A stretch of 64,000 nucleotides of DNA from CAVVGZ01 sp963841845 (GTDB taxonomy: Bacteria > Chloroflexota > Anaerolineae > Anaerolineales > Anaerolineaceae): positions 558,001 to 622,000 of the forward strand of contig CAWJEG010000013.1 of the NCBI GenBank assembly GCA_963841845.1, given 5' to 3'. Below are positions 26,800 to 35,192 of this stretch, piece after piece. Made by a program: the position numbers and the translations under genes. The notes beneath the pieces are model-generated. The model was not told where the DNA came from, ran no database searches, and saw only the letters and a program-made list of their open reading frames with translations. Every line of letters begins with the position of its first letter. Position 1 is the first letter of the stretch.

Positions 26800-26832
26800 C
26801 GGGTTCTGGAACTGTTGGTGTTCCAGAACCCG
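26800..26832. other. Strong hairpin downstream of ileS
   Basis: CGGGTTCTGGAAC (26800-26812) pairs perfectly with GTTCCAGAACCCG (26820-26832) around a 7-base loop, 18 bp after the ileS stop. On the ileS strand it is followed by eight A and then TTT, not a U-run, so it is not a textbook terminator; it may end or stabilise the ileS mRNA. Confidence 0.5.
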
Positions 26833-26849
26833 GTCCGTTTTATCTCACC

Positions 26850-29800
26850 CTAAACTTTTTGAACGGCAATCTCCAGGGTTTGACCGTCAAAATCATCCTG
26901 GGATTTTGATAAATCCTCTGGAATACTGCCTTCATAAATCTCTTTACTGAGAGTTTCGCCTTTTATATATTCATCGAATGCCTGAACCGCTGCAATCAAT
27001 CCTTCAGAGGCTTTATAGTAAAGAATAATTCGATCGGATATATCCAAACCTGTATCCTTGCGTAAATCCTGCACACGCCTCACGAATTCCCTTGCCAATC
27101 CTTCATGAATTAATTCCGTGGATAGCTCTGTTACCAATGCAGCCAGATAAGCACCTTCAGAAGCGATGGCATATCCCTCGCGAGATTGTGCCCGTACTTC
27201 AATTTCGTCTGGTTGAATCTGGAAGATTTCACCATCCACCTCAACAGAAATTGATTTCCCTTCCAGTAGTTGTTCTGCTGATACCTGACCATCCAGCTTA
27301 AATAAAGCTTCCCGGATACCTGGAAATTTTCTGCCATATTTTTGACCCAATTGTTTGGGTAATGGATTAATTGTATATGTAACCGCTTCTCCAGCTTTCC
27401 CAAGAGTGCGAACATTTTTTACATTTAATTCATCTGCAAGGATATCAGCATATTTCCCAATGATATTCCTTTCCTCGGCACTTCCAACTGAAAAAGAAGC
27501 TTCAGCCAGGGGTTGTCTGACTTTCCTGTTGGCTTTGTTGCGCGCTGCATGACCCAGGGAAGCCAGTTTCATAACCAATGTCATTTCTTTGTTCAGATCC
27601 TCCTGGATAAGATCGGAATCATACAATGGCCAATCCGCAAGATGGACTGAAAGAGGTGAATCTTCATCCAATTTATGCACCAGGTTTTGATAAAGTTCTT
27701 CAGCGATGAATGGCATTGATGGTGCCAGGAGTTTAGAGACCGTTACCAATGCCTGGTAGAGTGTGGTGTATGCTGCATTTTTATCACCATCAGATTCGCT
27801 TTTCCAAAAACGGCGCCTGGACCTTCGTAAATACCAGTTTGAAAGTTGGTCTACAAAGGTTTCGATCGGCCTGGTTGCCCCGAGTACGTCGTACGTTTCC
27901 ATTGCCTGGGTGACATCCCTGACCAGGGTATTTAATGCTGAGAGCAGCCAGCGATCAAGCATACTGTATTCAACCAATCCATCATTTTTCGGGTTCCATC
28001 CGTCCAGGTTGGCATACATAACAAAAAATGAGAATGTATTCCAAATTGTTAATGTGAATCCCCGAACCACCTCAGCAACCAGATCACTGGAAAAGCGTCT
28101 TTCTTGTCCTGGCGGACTGGCAGATAATAGATACCAGCGCATAGCGTCCGCTCCATGTTGATTGATGACATCCCAAGGATCAGTGACATTTTTGCGAGAT
28201 TTGGACATTTTCTGTCCCTCAGCATCGAGGATTAATCCCAGACAGATCACATTTTTAAAACACTCACTATCAAAGAGCAAAGTGCTAATTGCATGCAAAG
28301 AATAAAACCAACCCCGCGTTTGATCTACTGCTTCACAGATATAATCAGCAGGGAATTGATTTTTAAATTCATCCTGATTTGCGAAAGGATAATGCCACTG
28401 GGCTACTGGCATGGCACCAGAGTCAAACCATACATCAATTAATTCGGGTACTCTGTTCATAGTCCCACTGCACTCAGCGCATTTAAACGTTATCTCGTCA
28501 ACATAAGGTCGATGTAAATCCAGGTTTGTCAGATCCTTACCGGCTAAATCGGATAATTCTGCAACTGAACCAACACAGGATTGGTTATGGCACCTTTCAC
28601 ATTCCCAGACCGGTAACGGCGTACCCCAGTATCTCTCACGACCCAAAGCCCAATCGACATTATTTTCCAGCCAGTTTCCAAATCTACCATTCTTAATATG
28701 ACCCGGATACCAGTTTATCTTCTCATTCAAAGCCACCAACCGGTCTTTTAACTGGCTGGTGCGGATGTACCAGGTGAGGCGCGCATAATACAGCAGCGGA
28801 GTCCTACACCGCCAGCAAAAAGGATAAGTATGGATGATGGTTCCAGCCCGGAAAAGAAGACCACGGCTTTCCAGGTCTTGAATAATATGGGGATCGGCAT
28901 CCTTCACAAAATAGCCGCTCCACGGTCTCACCTCGGGAATGAAGCTACCATCTGGACTTACCGTCATGATAATTGGCAAATCTTTCTCAAGGGAAATCTG
29001 CATATCCTCGGACCCAAACGCCGGGGCAATATGCACCAGACCCGAGCCATCACCGGTGGTCACAAAATCTCCCAAAACAACATAGTGGGCAGGTTTCACG
29101 GTTGGTATAAATGTGTAAAGCGGCTGGTATTTCTTTCCCAGAAGATGTTTTCCTTTATAGCGTTCCAGAACCATCACCGTTTCATCAATAAATATAGAAG
29201 CAAGCAGTTCCTCGGCGAGAATCAATTTCTCTGAACTGCCGTCTGGCAGGGAATGTTCAACAGTCACATAGGTTACATCTGGATGCACAGCTACTGCTAC
29301 ATTGGCAGTGAGCGTCCAGGGTGTTGTTGTCCAGACCAGGAGGGATGTGCCCGGTTCATTAACCAACGGCATCCTAACAAAAACGGAAGGATCTTCCGCT
29401 TGGTCATAACCCAGAGCTACTTCGTGATCAGATAGAGGAGTACCACAGCGTGGACAATAGGGCACAACTTTATATCCCTGGTAAAGAAGTTCCTTCTCCC
29501 AAAGGGTTTTTAAGATCCACCACACTGATTCAATATACTCATTCTTAAAAGTTACATAAGCCGTATCTAAATCTACCCAGAAGGCAATACGATCAGTGAG
29601 TTTTTCCCACTCCTGAATATATGTAAATGCGGATTTTCTGCACAGTTCATTAAATTTATCAATTCCGAAGGATTCAATTTGCTGTTTATTGGTAAATCCA
29701 AGAGATTTTTCCACTTCAATTTCAACCGGTAGGCCATGCGTGTCCCACCCGCCGCGCCGGATGACATGTTTACCCCTCATGGTCTGGAAGCGGGGAAATA

Positions 29801-30002
29801 CGTCTTTAAAGGCACGCGCCAGGACATGATGCACTCCCGGTTTACCATTCGCGGTTGGCGGTCCCTCATAAAAAACATATTCTGGTTGACCAGCACGAAG
29901 TTCCATGGATTTGTGAAAAATGTCGTTGCTTTTCCAAAAATCCAGCACACCGTTTTCCATTTGGTTGACATCAAGTTTTGATGAAACAGGTTTGAACATC
30001 AT
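26850..30002 (-). CDS. ileS: Isoleucyl-tRNA synthetase, long (IleS2-like) type
   Basis: IleS charges tRNA-Ile and edits valine. The 1050-residue class I enzyme has PTANGKPGVHHVLARAFKD (HIGH region, about 50-68), an inserted CP1 editing domain (about 200-390), the tungsten-like WFDSG motif region VWFDSGAMPVAQW, and QKMSKSRKNV near residue 600. It has a CxxC-type zinc knuckle inside (WECERCHNQSC, FKCAECSGTM). Length and motifs agree with the eukaryote-like IleS2 group, members of which are often less sensitive to mupirocin; that property is inferred only. Its expression is controlled by the T-box leader directly upstream. An AAGGAG site precedes the ATG. Confidence 0.95.
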   Translation of the reverse strand: MMFKPVSSKLDVNQMENGVLDFWKSNDIFHKSMELRAGQPEYVFYEGPPTANGKPGVHHVLARAFKDVFPRFQTMRGKHVIRRGGWDTHGLPVEIEVEKSLGFTNKQQIESFGIDKFNELCRKSAFTYIQEWEKLTDRIAFWVDLDTAYVTFKNEYIESVWWILKTLWEKELLYQGYKVVPYCPRCGTPLSDHEVALGYDQAEDPSVFVRMPLVNEPGTSLLVWTTTPWTLTANVAVAVHPDVTYVTVEHSLPDGSSEKLILAEELLASIFIDETVMVLERYKGKHLLGKKYQPLYTFIPTVKPAHYVVLGDFVTTGDGSGLVHIAPAFGSEDMQISLEKDLPIIMTVSPDGSFIPEVRPWSGYFVKDADPHIIQDLESRGLLFRAGTIIHTYPFCWRCRTPLLYYARLTWYIRTSQLKDRLVALNEKINWYPGHIKNGRFGNWLENNVDWALGRERYWGTPLPVWECERCHNQSCVGSVAELSDLAGKDLTNLDLHRPYVDEITFKCAECSGTMNRVPELIDVWFDSGAMPVAQWHYPFANQDEFKNQFPADYICEAVDQTRGWFYSLHAISTLLFDSECFKNVICLGLILDAEGQKMSKSRKNVTDPWDVINQHGADAMRWYLLSASPPGQERRFSSDLVAEVVRGFTLTIWNTFSFFVMYANLDGWNPKNDGLVEYSMLDRWLLSALNTLVRDVTQAMETYDVLGATRPIETFVDQLSNWYLRRSRRRFWKSESDGDKNAAYTTLYQALVTVSKLLAPSMPFIAEELYQNLVHKLDEDSPLSVHLADWPLYDSDLIQEDLNKEMTLVMKLASLGHAARNKANRKVRQPLAEASFSVGSAEERNIIGKYADILADELNVKNVRTLGKAGEAVTYTINPLPKQLGQKYGRKFPGIREALFKLDGQVSAEQLLEGKSISVEVDGEIFQIQPDEIEVRAQSREGYAIASEGAYLAALVTELSTELIHEGLAREFVRRVQDLRKDTGLDISDRIILYYKASEGLIAAVQAFDEYIKGETLSKEIYEGSIPEDLSKSQDDFDGQTLEIAVQKV

Positions 30003-30017
30003 ATCTCCTTGTTGAAT

Positions 30018-30290
30018 AAAAAAAATCCCGACCCTTGACAGAGACGAGAGATTTCCCGCGGTACCACCCTGTTTTTCACCTGATTGGTGAACACTCTATC
30101 AGGTACGTCCAATTTCTGGATAAACCTGCACCAATTTAACGTTTGGTGAAACCGTCTCACTTACTTACAGGCTCTGCTGTGTTCGGTTTGCTGCTCCGGA
30201 AGGATTTTCGGCTTATTCTTTTCCCCGGCTCACACCATCCCGGGTTCGCTGACAAAAATCCCAAGCCTACTCTTTTCCATCAATGCATTT
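30018..30290 (-). promoter_or_regulatory. T-box riboswitch leader of ileS
   Basis: T-box leaders sense uncharged tRNA and switch between terminator and antiterminator. On the minus strand the universally conserved AGGGTGGTACCGCGGG is exact (complement of 30055-30070). It is followed by a terminator stem in which AAATCTC pairs with GGGATTT, then eight T, just before the ileS ribosome site. Upstream sequence (about 30150-30290) has several helices including CTCCGGAAGGATTTTCGGC-type pairing consistent with Stem I; I infer an AUC specifier but could not fix it by eye. Confidence 0.92.
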
Positions 30291-30304
30291 TATAAGATTC
30301 TTAG

Positions 30305-30333
30305 ATTATGCCATAATCACTTGAAAATATCAA
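30305..30333 (-). promoter_or_regulatory. Sigma-70-type promoter of the T-box-ileS transcript
   Basis: Minus strand TTGATA (complement of 30328-30333), 17-bp spacer, CATAAT (complement of 30305-30310), placed just before the start of the leader RNA. Confidence 0.65.
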
Positions 30334-30779
30334 TCATTTTTGGACATCATTAAAATAATGCCTTGCTGGTATTGTTGTGAACCATGTTTCATCATAGAAA
30401 ACTGGATATTGGTATTTACCATTAATTGATTGGGTGATGACGTGATGAATAAACAGTCTTTCCCTGTGTCATCCAGAAAACAAGATAAAGTTTTATACAC
30501 TTCACTCCAAGTGAATGTCAATTCACGTCTATCTGGAAAATTTTAAATCAAATTCGGGACTATCGCATGATAAGGCTGTGTCCAAAGTGAATTCGGCCGT
30601 TCCCTTAACACCCATATCCTTCAAAGAAACCACCTATTCTCTGACGCGGTCTTAAGAATTCCAGCTTAATATTAAATATATTCTTCAATCGATTATTCAA
30701 TTGTTTGCTGATTTAGTGGCATTCATTTCTTAATATTTTTATAAAATTAAACAAAATATCTATTTTGCATAGATTAAAA
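30334..30779. other. Intergenic region between ileS promoter and jag
   Basis: No intact gene. On the minus strand, frames near 30340-30460 read like a protein C-terminus (contains YPVFYDETWFTTIPARHYF) without a start codon; I do not recognise it. This segment overlaps the ileS promoter, which suggests old coding sequence now used as regulatory DNA, or chance. Confidence 0.35.
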
Positions 30780-30816
30780 AAGGCATTTCTTCTGCTTACT
30801 ACAGAAGAAATGCCTT
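30780..30816 (-). terminator. Rho-independent terminator of the rpmH-jag operon
   Basis: A perfect 15-bp stem, AAGGCATTTCTTCTG (30780-30794) with CAGAAGAAATGCCTT (30802-30816) and a 7-base loop. On the minus strand it is followed by a T-run, 20 bp after the jag stop. Confidence 0.9.
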
Positions 30817-30836
30817 AAATTAAATATTCTCTCGAA

Positions 30837-31574
30837 TTATTTTCTTAATGCTATCGTTACTTTCCGGCTGGGTTCCTCTCCAACACTTTCGGTTTTTATT
30901 AATTCATTGTCGCATAGCTCCAGGTGGATCATCCGGCGTTCATTAGCCGGCATAGGCTCCAGGTATTGCCTCCTCCCGGTTTGAATGGCCTGTTCAGCCA
31001 TTTTTCTCGCCAACCTGCGCAGCTGGTTTTCACGCCGAGATCGATATCCTTGAACATCAACCATGAGCGGAACCCAATATCCAAGCTTCTTACTGACAAT
31101 TAAGCCAACAATATACTGAAGGGCATTGAGTGTTTCGGATTTCCTTCCAATTAAGATACTGAGGTCATCCCCCTTAATATCCACATTGATGGCTTTCTGG
31201 TCATGGCCTTCTTCTGGTTCCCCAAAGCAAACATCTACCTGGGCTTTTACTTTCATCCGGTCTAACATGTCATATGTAACCATTTTTGCCACTTCAAGCG
31301 GGGTCAGTTCAAAAACCTGCTCATCCGCCAACGCAACAACAGTTGAGTCTTCGTTACTCTGTTTCAGAATGTCGTCATGTTTCTCATTATCTAAGCGGAA
31401 TGTCAGCCGGACCCTGGCATGTCTGCCACCCAATCCAAACAGTCCCCGGCTTCCTTCATCCAACACTTCGATTAAAACGTCATCTTTTGATACCCCCAGT
31501 TCTTCAACCCCTCTGGAAATGGCTTCCTCAATATTCGGGGCAATTATCTCGATTGTAGTTTTCTCAATTCCCAT
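30837..31574 (-). CDS. khpB: Jag/KhpB RNA-binding protein (Jag-N, KH, R3H)
   Basis: KhpB binds RNA, usually as a pair with KhpA, and influences cell division and wall growth in several bacteria. The 245-residue product has an N-terminal Jag domain (IEIIAPNIEEAISRGVEELG, then DEGSRGLFGLGGRHARV), a KH domain (DLSILIGRKSETLNALQYIV, IG-x2-G-like loop) and a C-terminal R3H domain (MPANERRMIHLEL). The start is the ATG at 31572-31574, preceded by GAGGT; a longer frame upstream would overlap yidC. It is the last gene of the rpmH operon and is followed by a strong terminator. Confidence 0.92.
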   Translation of the reverse strand: MGIEKTTIEIIAPNIEEAISRGVEELGVSKDDVLIEVLDEGSRGLFGLGGRHARVRLTFRLDNEKHDDILKQSNEDSTVVALADEQVFELTPLEVAKMVTYDMLDRMKVKAQVDVCFGEPEEGHDQKAINVDIKGDDLSILIGRKSETLNALQYIVGLIVSKKLGYWVPLMVDVQGYRSRRENQLRRLARKMAEQAIQTGRRQYLEPMPANERRMIHLELCDNELIKTESVGEEPSRKVTIALRK

Positions 31575-31600
31575 CTTTACCTCATTCTGTCGAGAAATCC

Positions 31601-32378
31601 TTACTTGGTTTGAACAGGTTTTCGTGCGGGCAATAGGTTGCGCCAATTCACCTTTCCAAGCATGGAGTATTGGATAATTCCAACCACATTTGATGTGATG
31701 AAGTATAAAGCCAGTCCTGATGCCAGTGTATAGGCAAGATATCCCATCAGGAACGGCATATAAATAGACATCATATTTCCCATCATGGCAGTCTGGTCCT
31801 GTGGATTACCTTGAGGGGGTGTCATTAATTTCGATTGAAAATAAGTGGTGATAACCACCAGTATTGCCAGCACAGGGATTCCTATTGCAATCCCTGGAAT
31901 GTAAAGTCTTTCCGGTTGACTTAAATCCATCCACAAGAATTGATTGTTGATTGGAATGAGGGTTGCCACATTAATTATGGATGGATAGATTACTTTTATC
32001 AGGTCGAACATCTGAAGAGGTGTATTCGCCAGGGATCGGATAATGGCCTGGTAGAGACCAATAATAATTGGAAATTGGATAACAGTTGGCAGGCATGACG
32101 CCATCGGATTGATTCCCATTTCCTTGTAGAGCTTCATTTGCTCCTGCAGCTAATTTATCCTTTTCACCCTTATATTTTTTTTGCATATCAATCCAGCGCT
32201 TATCAGACTGGAGACTCTGCATGGCCTGTGTTCCTTTAAGCTGTTTAACAGTCAAAGGATGGGTTACCAGCCTGATCAGGATTGTAAAAAGGATGATCGC
32301 AATTCCGAAATTAGTGAATAGCTGGTAAATAAATAATAAAATATTTACAAATGGACTAATTATTAGTGTATCCCACAT
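31601..32378 (-). CDS. yidC: Membrane protein insertase YidC/Oxa1, frameshifted
   Basis: YidC inserts and folds inner-membrane proteins with or without Sec. The start (WDTLIISPFVNILLFIYQL, short type without the large periplasmic domain) and the core (INPMASCLPTVIQFPIIIGLY) are in different frames; one extra base near 32147-32152 joins them as KDKLAQEQMKLYKEMGINP, the family pattern. Corrected length is 258 residues, normal for a Gram-positive-style YidC with five membrane helices. AGGAT precedes the ATG. Its operon neighbours (rnpA, yidD, jag) are canonical. Confidence 0.92.
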
Positions 32379-32399
32379 ATCCTATCCTGCCAGTCTGTC

Positions 32400-33461
32400 T
32401 TATTTAGGTATTGAAAAAGACCAAAGGTCATTTCCGTTCATTGAAAATGCCTTGAGCAACTCTTCACCTTTAGTAATTGCAAAAAGAATTGAGTCTCCAA
32501 CAACAATTGGCGGTGTGTAAATTTCTCCGTCTACAATTTTTGTCCATAATTTATCGCCATTAAAATTTACAGCAATAATCTCACCAATTTCAGTCCCATA
32601 CACGACTCCATCCTGGATAACCGCTGGTGTGCCGACAATCCCGCCGCCATTTTGCGAACTCCATTTCAAGGTTCCGGAGACTGCATCCACTGCGTAGAAA
32701 TTTCCCGATATATCACCGAAATATAATATACCCTCATCAAGCAGGGGTCTCGACCAGATAGCATCATTTGTTGGAAAACGCCATTCAACAAGGCCATCGA
32801 TTTTATTGAGGGCGATCAGCTCGTTTGCCAGTGTCCCAATAAATAATTTTCCTTCTCCGTTTAGAGCTGGGGCATATCCCAGTGCCCCACCCACATCGAC
32901 TTTCCATATTTCTTGGCCGGTGTTTGCATCCAGGGCATAAAGAAAATGATCCATGGAAGCCTGGTAAATTACGTCTCCGTCACTTACTGGGTCTGCCCAC
33001 AATGCCTGGCTGGTTTCAACCTTCCACAAAACTTTTTGTTGATCATCTAATGCGTAGAGGTTGTAATCCGAATTTGGAGCATAGATCTTATCGTTCTCAA
33101 CCAGCACATGCCCTATATAAAGGCCCTCCGCCCCGTCAAATATCCACAGTTGGGCTCCGGTTTTGGGATTAATCCCATATAGATTTGATTGATAATCTCC
33201 GACAATTAATTGGTCGTTATCTAAAACCGGTGTGGAGAAAAATGCAGTTCCTCTGGATGGTTCCGCTGGAAAACGCCAGATCAATCCACCATTGCCGGTA
33301 TTCACGGCATAGACACTGTCTCCATTTGCGATGTATGCAACCTCACCTGCTGCAGACAATCCAGGCCAGCTGTTTGTAACAACCCCGCCACCAGAACATC
33401 CCGTAAGCAGCAGGGCTGTCCCGATCAAAAGAAAAATCCATGAGTTCAAAAATGTTTTCAT
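32400..33461 (-). CDS. Lipoprotein with PQQ-like beta-propeller (BamB-like)
   Basis: The 353-residue protein has a lipoprotein signal peptide ending LLLTGCSGGG (cysteine at about 22) and six or seven PQQ-type propeller repeats, each with an AxD/N...G...W blade pattern (YAVNTGNGGLIWRFPAE, YALDANTGQEIWKVDVG, YAVDAVSGTLKWSSQNG). It resembles BamB, an outer-membrane assembly scaffold, but no BamA is nearby and the presumed host is a monoderm-type bacterium, so a membrane-surface scaffold role with YidC is more likely. It is inserted between yidD and yidC in the otherwise standard rpmH-rnpA-yidD-yidC-jag operon. Confidence 0.85.
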   Translation of the reverse strand: MKTFLNSWIFLLIGTALLLTGCSGGGVVTNSWPGLSAAGEVAYIANGDSVYAVNTGNGGLIWRFPAEPSRGTAFFSTPVLDNDQLIVGDYQSNLYGINPKTGAQLWIFDGAEGLYIGHVLVENDKIYAPNSDYNLYALDDQQKVLWKVETSQALWADPVSDGDVIYQASMDHFLYALDANTGQEIWKVDVGGALGYAPALNGEGKLFIGTLANELIALNKIDGLVEWRFPTNDAIWSRPLLDEGILYFGDISGNFYAVDAVSGTLKWSSQNGGGIVGTPAVIQDGVVYGTEIGEIIAVNFNGDKLWTKIVDGEIYTPPIVVGDSILFAITKGEELLKAFSMNGNDLWSFSIPK

Positions 33462-33509
33462 TTGTCTATTGTTGTATCCTGTTAATTGGTTTACAAATTT
33501 GTTCCGGGT

Positions 33510-33791
33510 TCATGGCACCGGGTCATATCCGCCAGGATTAAATGGATTGCAGCGCATTACTCGCCAGGCAGCCATAAAAGACCCCTTTATAACACCATAT
33601 TTATAAATTGATTGATACCCGTAATGTGAACAGGACGGGTAAAAACGGCAGCTGTTTTGAGGTAGGGATGGCGAAATCAATTTTTGATACCCTCTGATCA
33701 ATGCTAGTAAAATAATCCTCGGCAAGTTCAAAAAAGTAACCGGCATATCTTTTAATTTGGGTTCGCTTGAATATAGTTCCTTACTGTTCAA
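33510..33791 (-). CDS. yidD: Membrane protein insertion efficiency factor YidD
   Basis: YidD is a small membrane-associated helper of YidC. The 93-residue product has the family core RGYQKLISPSLPQNSCRFYP followed by SCSHYGYQSI with the conserved cysteines and WRVMRCNPFNPGGYDPVP at the end. The start is a TTG at 33789-33791 with an AGAGG site seven bases upstream; an internal ATG 15 codons later has no ribosome site. It begins one base after the rnpA stop. Confidence 0.93.
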   Translation of the reverse strand: MNSKELYSSEPKLKDMPVTFLNLPRIILLALIRGYQKLISPSLPQNSCRFYPSCSHYGYQSIYKYGVIKGSFMAAWRVMRCNPFNPGGYDPVP

Positions 33792-33792
33792 T

Positions 33793-34140
33793 TTAATGCC
33801 TCTTAAAATCGATTACTTTTGCTCTGGTAAGCAGCTCTAAACACACTCGTTTTAACACTTCGTAACTTGTAATGGTTACCTGATGCCTGGGTATAAAAAC
33901 CAAATTCCATCCAGTTCGAATTGATGGCAGCGTTTCCGATATGCATGCCCTGATTCTGCGTTTTGTACGGTTTCGTATTACTGCGCTTCCGATTGCTCTG
34001 CTAACTACAATCCCAATTTTGAGTTCGTCATCCTCTCTTTTCGTTGCCTGCAATAAAACCAGCGGGTGGGCATAAGACTTACCGCAGCGCCTCACCCGCT
34101 CAAAATCAGTGTTCTGGGTAAGGCGATTTTCTCGCTTCAC
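33793..34140 (-). CDS. rnpA: Ribonuclease P protein component
   Basis: RnpA is the protein subunit of RNase P, which removes 5' leaders of pre-tRNAs. The 115-residue basic protein has the family start NRLTQNTDFERVRRCGKSY and the central signature GSAVIRNRTKRRIRACI (RNR motif, about 55-71). It follows rpmH in the classic order. No RNase P RNA gene was seen in this window. Confidence 0.95.
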   Translation of the reverse strand: MKRENRLTQNTDFERVRRCGKSYAHPLVLLQATKREDDELKIGIVVSRAIGSAVIRNRTKRRIRACISETLPSIRTGWNLVFIPRHQVTITSYEVLKRVCLELLTRAKVIDFKRH

Positions 34141-34231
34141 CCGGACACCTAGGTTTGTGCCTCCCAGATGGATGACAATGATATCTTATCGTCCAGCAAA
34201 ACAGAATGAACCCTGAATTGAAGGATTATTC

Positions 34232-34402
34232 CTACCACCGAATGCGCTTCACATGATTGTTCGCTTTTACTGTGAGCAAACGACGGCCTTTCAATCGGCG
34301 ACGCTTGATAACCTTTTGACCATCAGACGTTGCCATCCGCGAACGAAAACCGTGTACTCGTAATCGGCGGTGAATTTTCGGTTGATATGTTCGTTTTGGC
34401 AT
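34232..34402 (-). CDS. rpmH: 50S ribosomal protein L34
   Basis: A 56-residue, very basic ribosomal protein. MPKRTYQPKIHRRLRVHGF, FRSRMATSDGQKVIKRRRLK and GRRLL match L34 throughout. The usual protein ends about residue 45; here there is a C-terminal extension KANNHVKRIRW of about eleven residues. The ATG at 34400-34402 follows GAAAGGAAG. It is the first gene of the rnpA-yidD-yidC-jag operon. Confidence 0.97.
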   Translation of the reverse strand: MPKRTYQPKIHRRLRVHGFRSRMATSDGQKVIKRRRLKGRRLLTVKANNHVKRIRW

Positions 34403-34469
34403 TTAACTTCCTTTCAAAAAAATTTATATAATCCAGTTATTTAGACCATTTATTTAAATCAGACGGATT

Positions 34470-34498
34470 ATTATACCGCAACGCATTTACCTGGTCAA
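34470..34498 (-). promoter_or_regulatory. Sigma-70-type promoter of the rpmH operon
   Basis: Minus strand TTGACC (complement of 34493-34498), exact 17-bp spacer, perfect TATAAT (complement of 34470-34475), about 70 bp before rpmH. No dnaA or DnaA-box cluster was noticed here, although rpmH often adjoins oriC. Confidence 0.85.
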
Positions 34499-34517
34499 TT
34501 AGAAATAGCTCTAATAT

Positions 34518-35192
34518 CTAATTTTCCCCCTTACCAGATAGGAGATCTTCCAAAAAATGTGCTCCAGCTGGATCGGTAATTGCGATAACTTCATCTCCAG
34601 TCTCAATTGCGGTTATCCCTCTAGGGATTATCACTTTACCTTCCCGGACAATGGCTGCCAGGACGCAATTCTCCGGTAATCCCAGGTTGCGAATTTCAAC
34701 ACCGATTGCCCGGGCTCCGTCTATTACTTTTTCTTCAACTATTGCATAATTACCACGGCGAATTTTTACTAATGTAACCATATCCCCAAGGGACATTTCC
34801 TCGCCGATAAGTGCAGCTGTAATTTCAGCCTGATTTACTGCCACATCCACGTGAAAATTCTCATTGAATAGCCAGGCGTTGATGGGATTATTCACCCTGG
34901 CAATAGTTCGGGGAACCTTATAACGTTCTCTGGCAATGTAACATAAGACAAGGTTAACTTGATCCAGTGTGGAAGTAGCTGCCAGGACATCTGCTTGTGC
35001 AATCCCGGCTTCCTCTAACACAGCTGTTTCAATTGGATCGCCCTCCACGATTAATTCTGTGGGCAGCTCTTTATGCAGGCTGCCTAAAATATCCTTGCGG
35101 AATTCTATCAATCGGATTTCGTGATCCTCCTCATGAAGTAGCTTCGCCAATTGCGCACTGGTTCTTCCTCCGCCGATGATAACAACTTTCAT
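34518..35192 (-). CDS. TrkA-family potassium regulator (RCK_N + RCK_C), second copy
   Basis: The 224-residue protein has a Rossmann nucleotide-binding RCK_N domain (KVVIIGGGRTSAQLAKLL at 2-19, then LIEFRKD) and an RCK_C (TrkA-C) domain at about 140-220 (VIDGARAIGVEIRNLGLP). Such proteins gate potassium transporters by binding NAD(H), ATP/ADP or cyclic di-AMP. The glycine motif is GGGRTS, and the acidic ribose-binding residue (E of LIEF) is present. It is coupled by four bases to the first trkA-like gene and lies downstream of kimA in the same transcript. Confidence 0.88.
   Translation of the reverse strand: MKVVIIGGGRTSAQLAKLLHEEDHEIRLIEFRKDILGSLHKELPTELIVEGDPIETAVLEEAGIAQADVLAATSTLDQVNLVLCYIARERYKVPRTIARVNNPINAWLFNENFHVDVAVNQAEITAALIGEEMSLGDMVTLVKIRRGNYAIVEEKVIDGARAIGVEIRNLGLPENCVLAAIVREGKVIIPRGITAIETGDEVIAITDPAGAHFLEDLLSGKGEN

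Larger units (their letters stand above)
25943..26849. other. 900-bp low-coding intergenic region between lspA and ileS
   Basis: No recognised gene. Several open stretches on the minus strand read like protein but lack proper starts and are cut by stops: one at about 26266-26410 (contains ISIGSLGESINAGRYVNF) and one at 26059-26190. This may be decayed coding sequence. A strong hairpin lies at the ileS end (26800-26832). Confidence 0.4.

Noticed and set aside
30330..30521. 63-codon ORF on the minus strand near the ileS promoter
   Set aside because: It overlaps the -35 of the ileS promoter and lacks a ribosome site and recognisable family.
34403..34517. Chromosome origin next to rpmH
   Set aside because: No dnaA gene and no cluster of DnaA boxes is seen; the gap is only 115 bp and is filled by a promoter.
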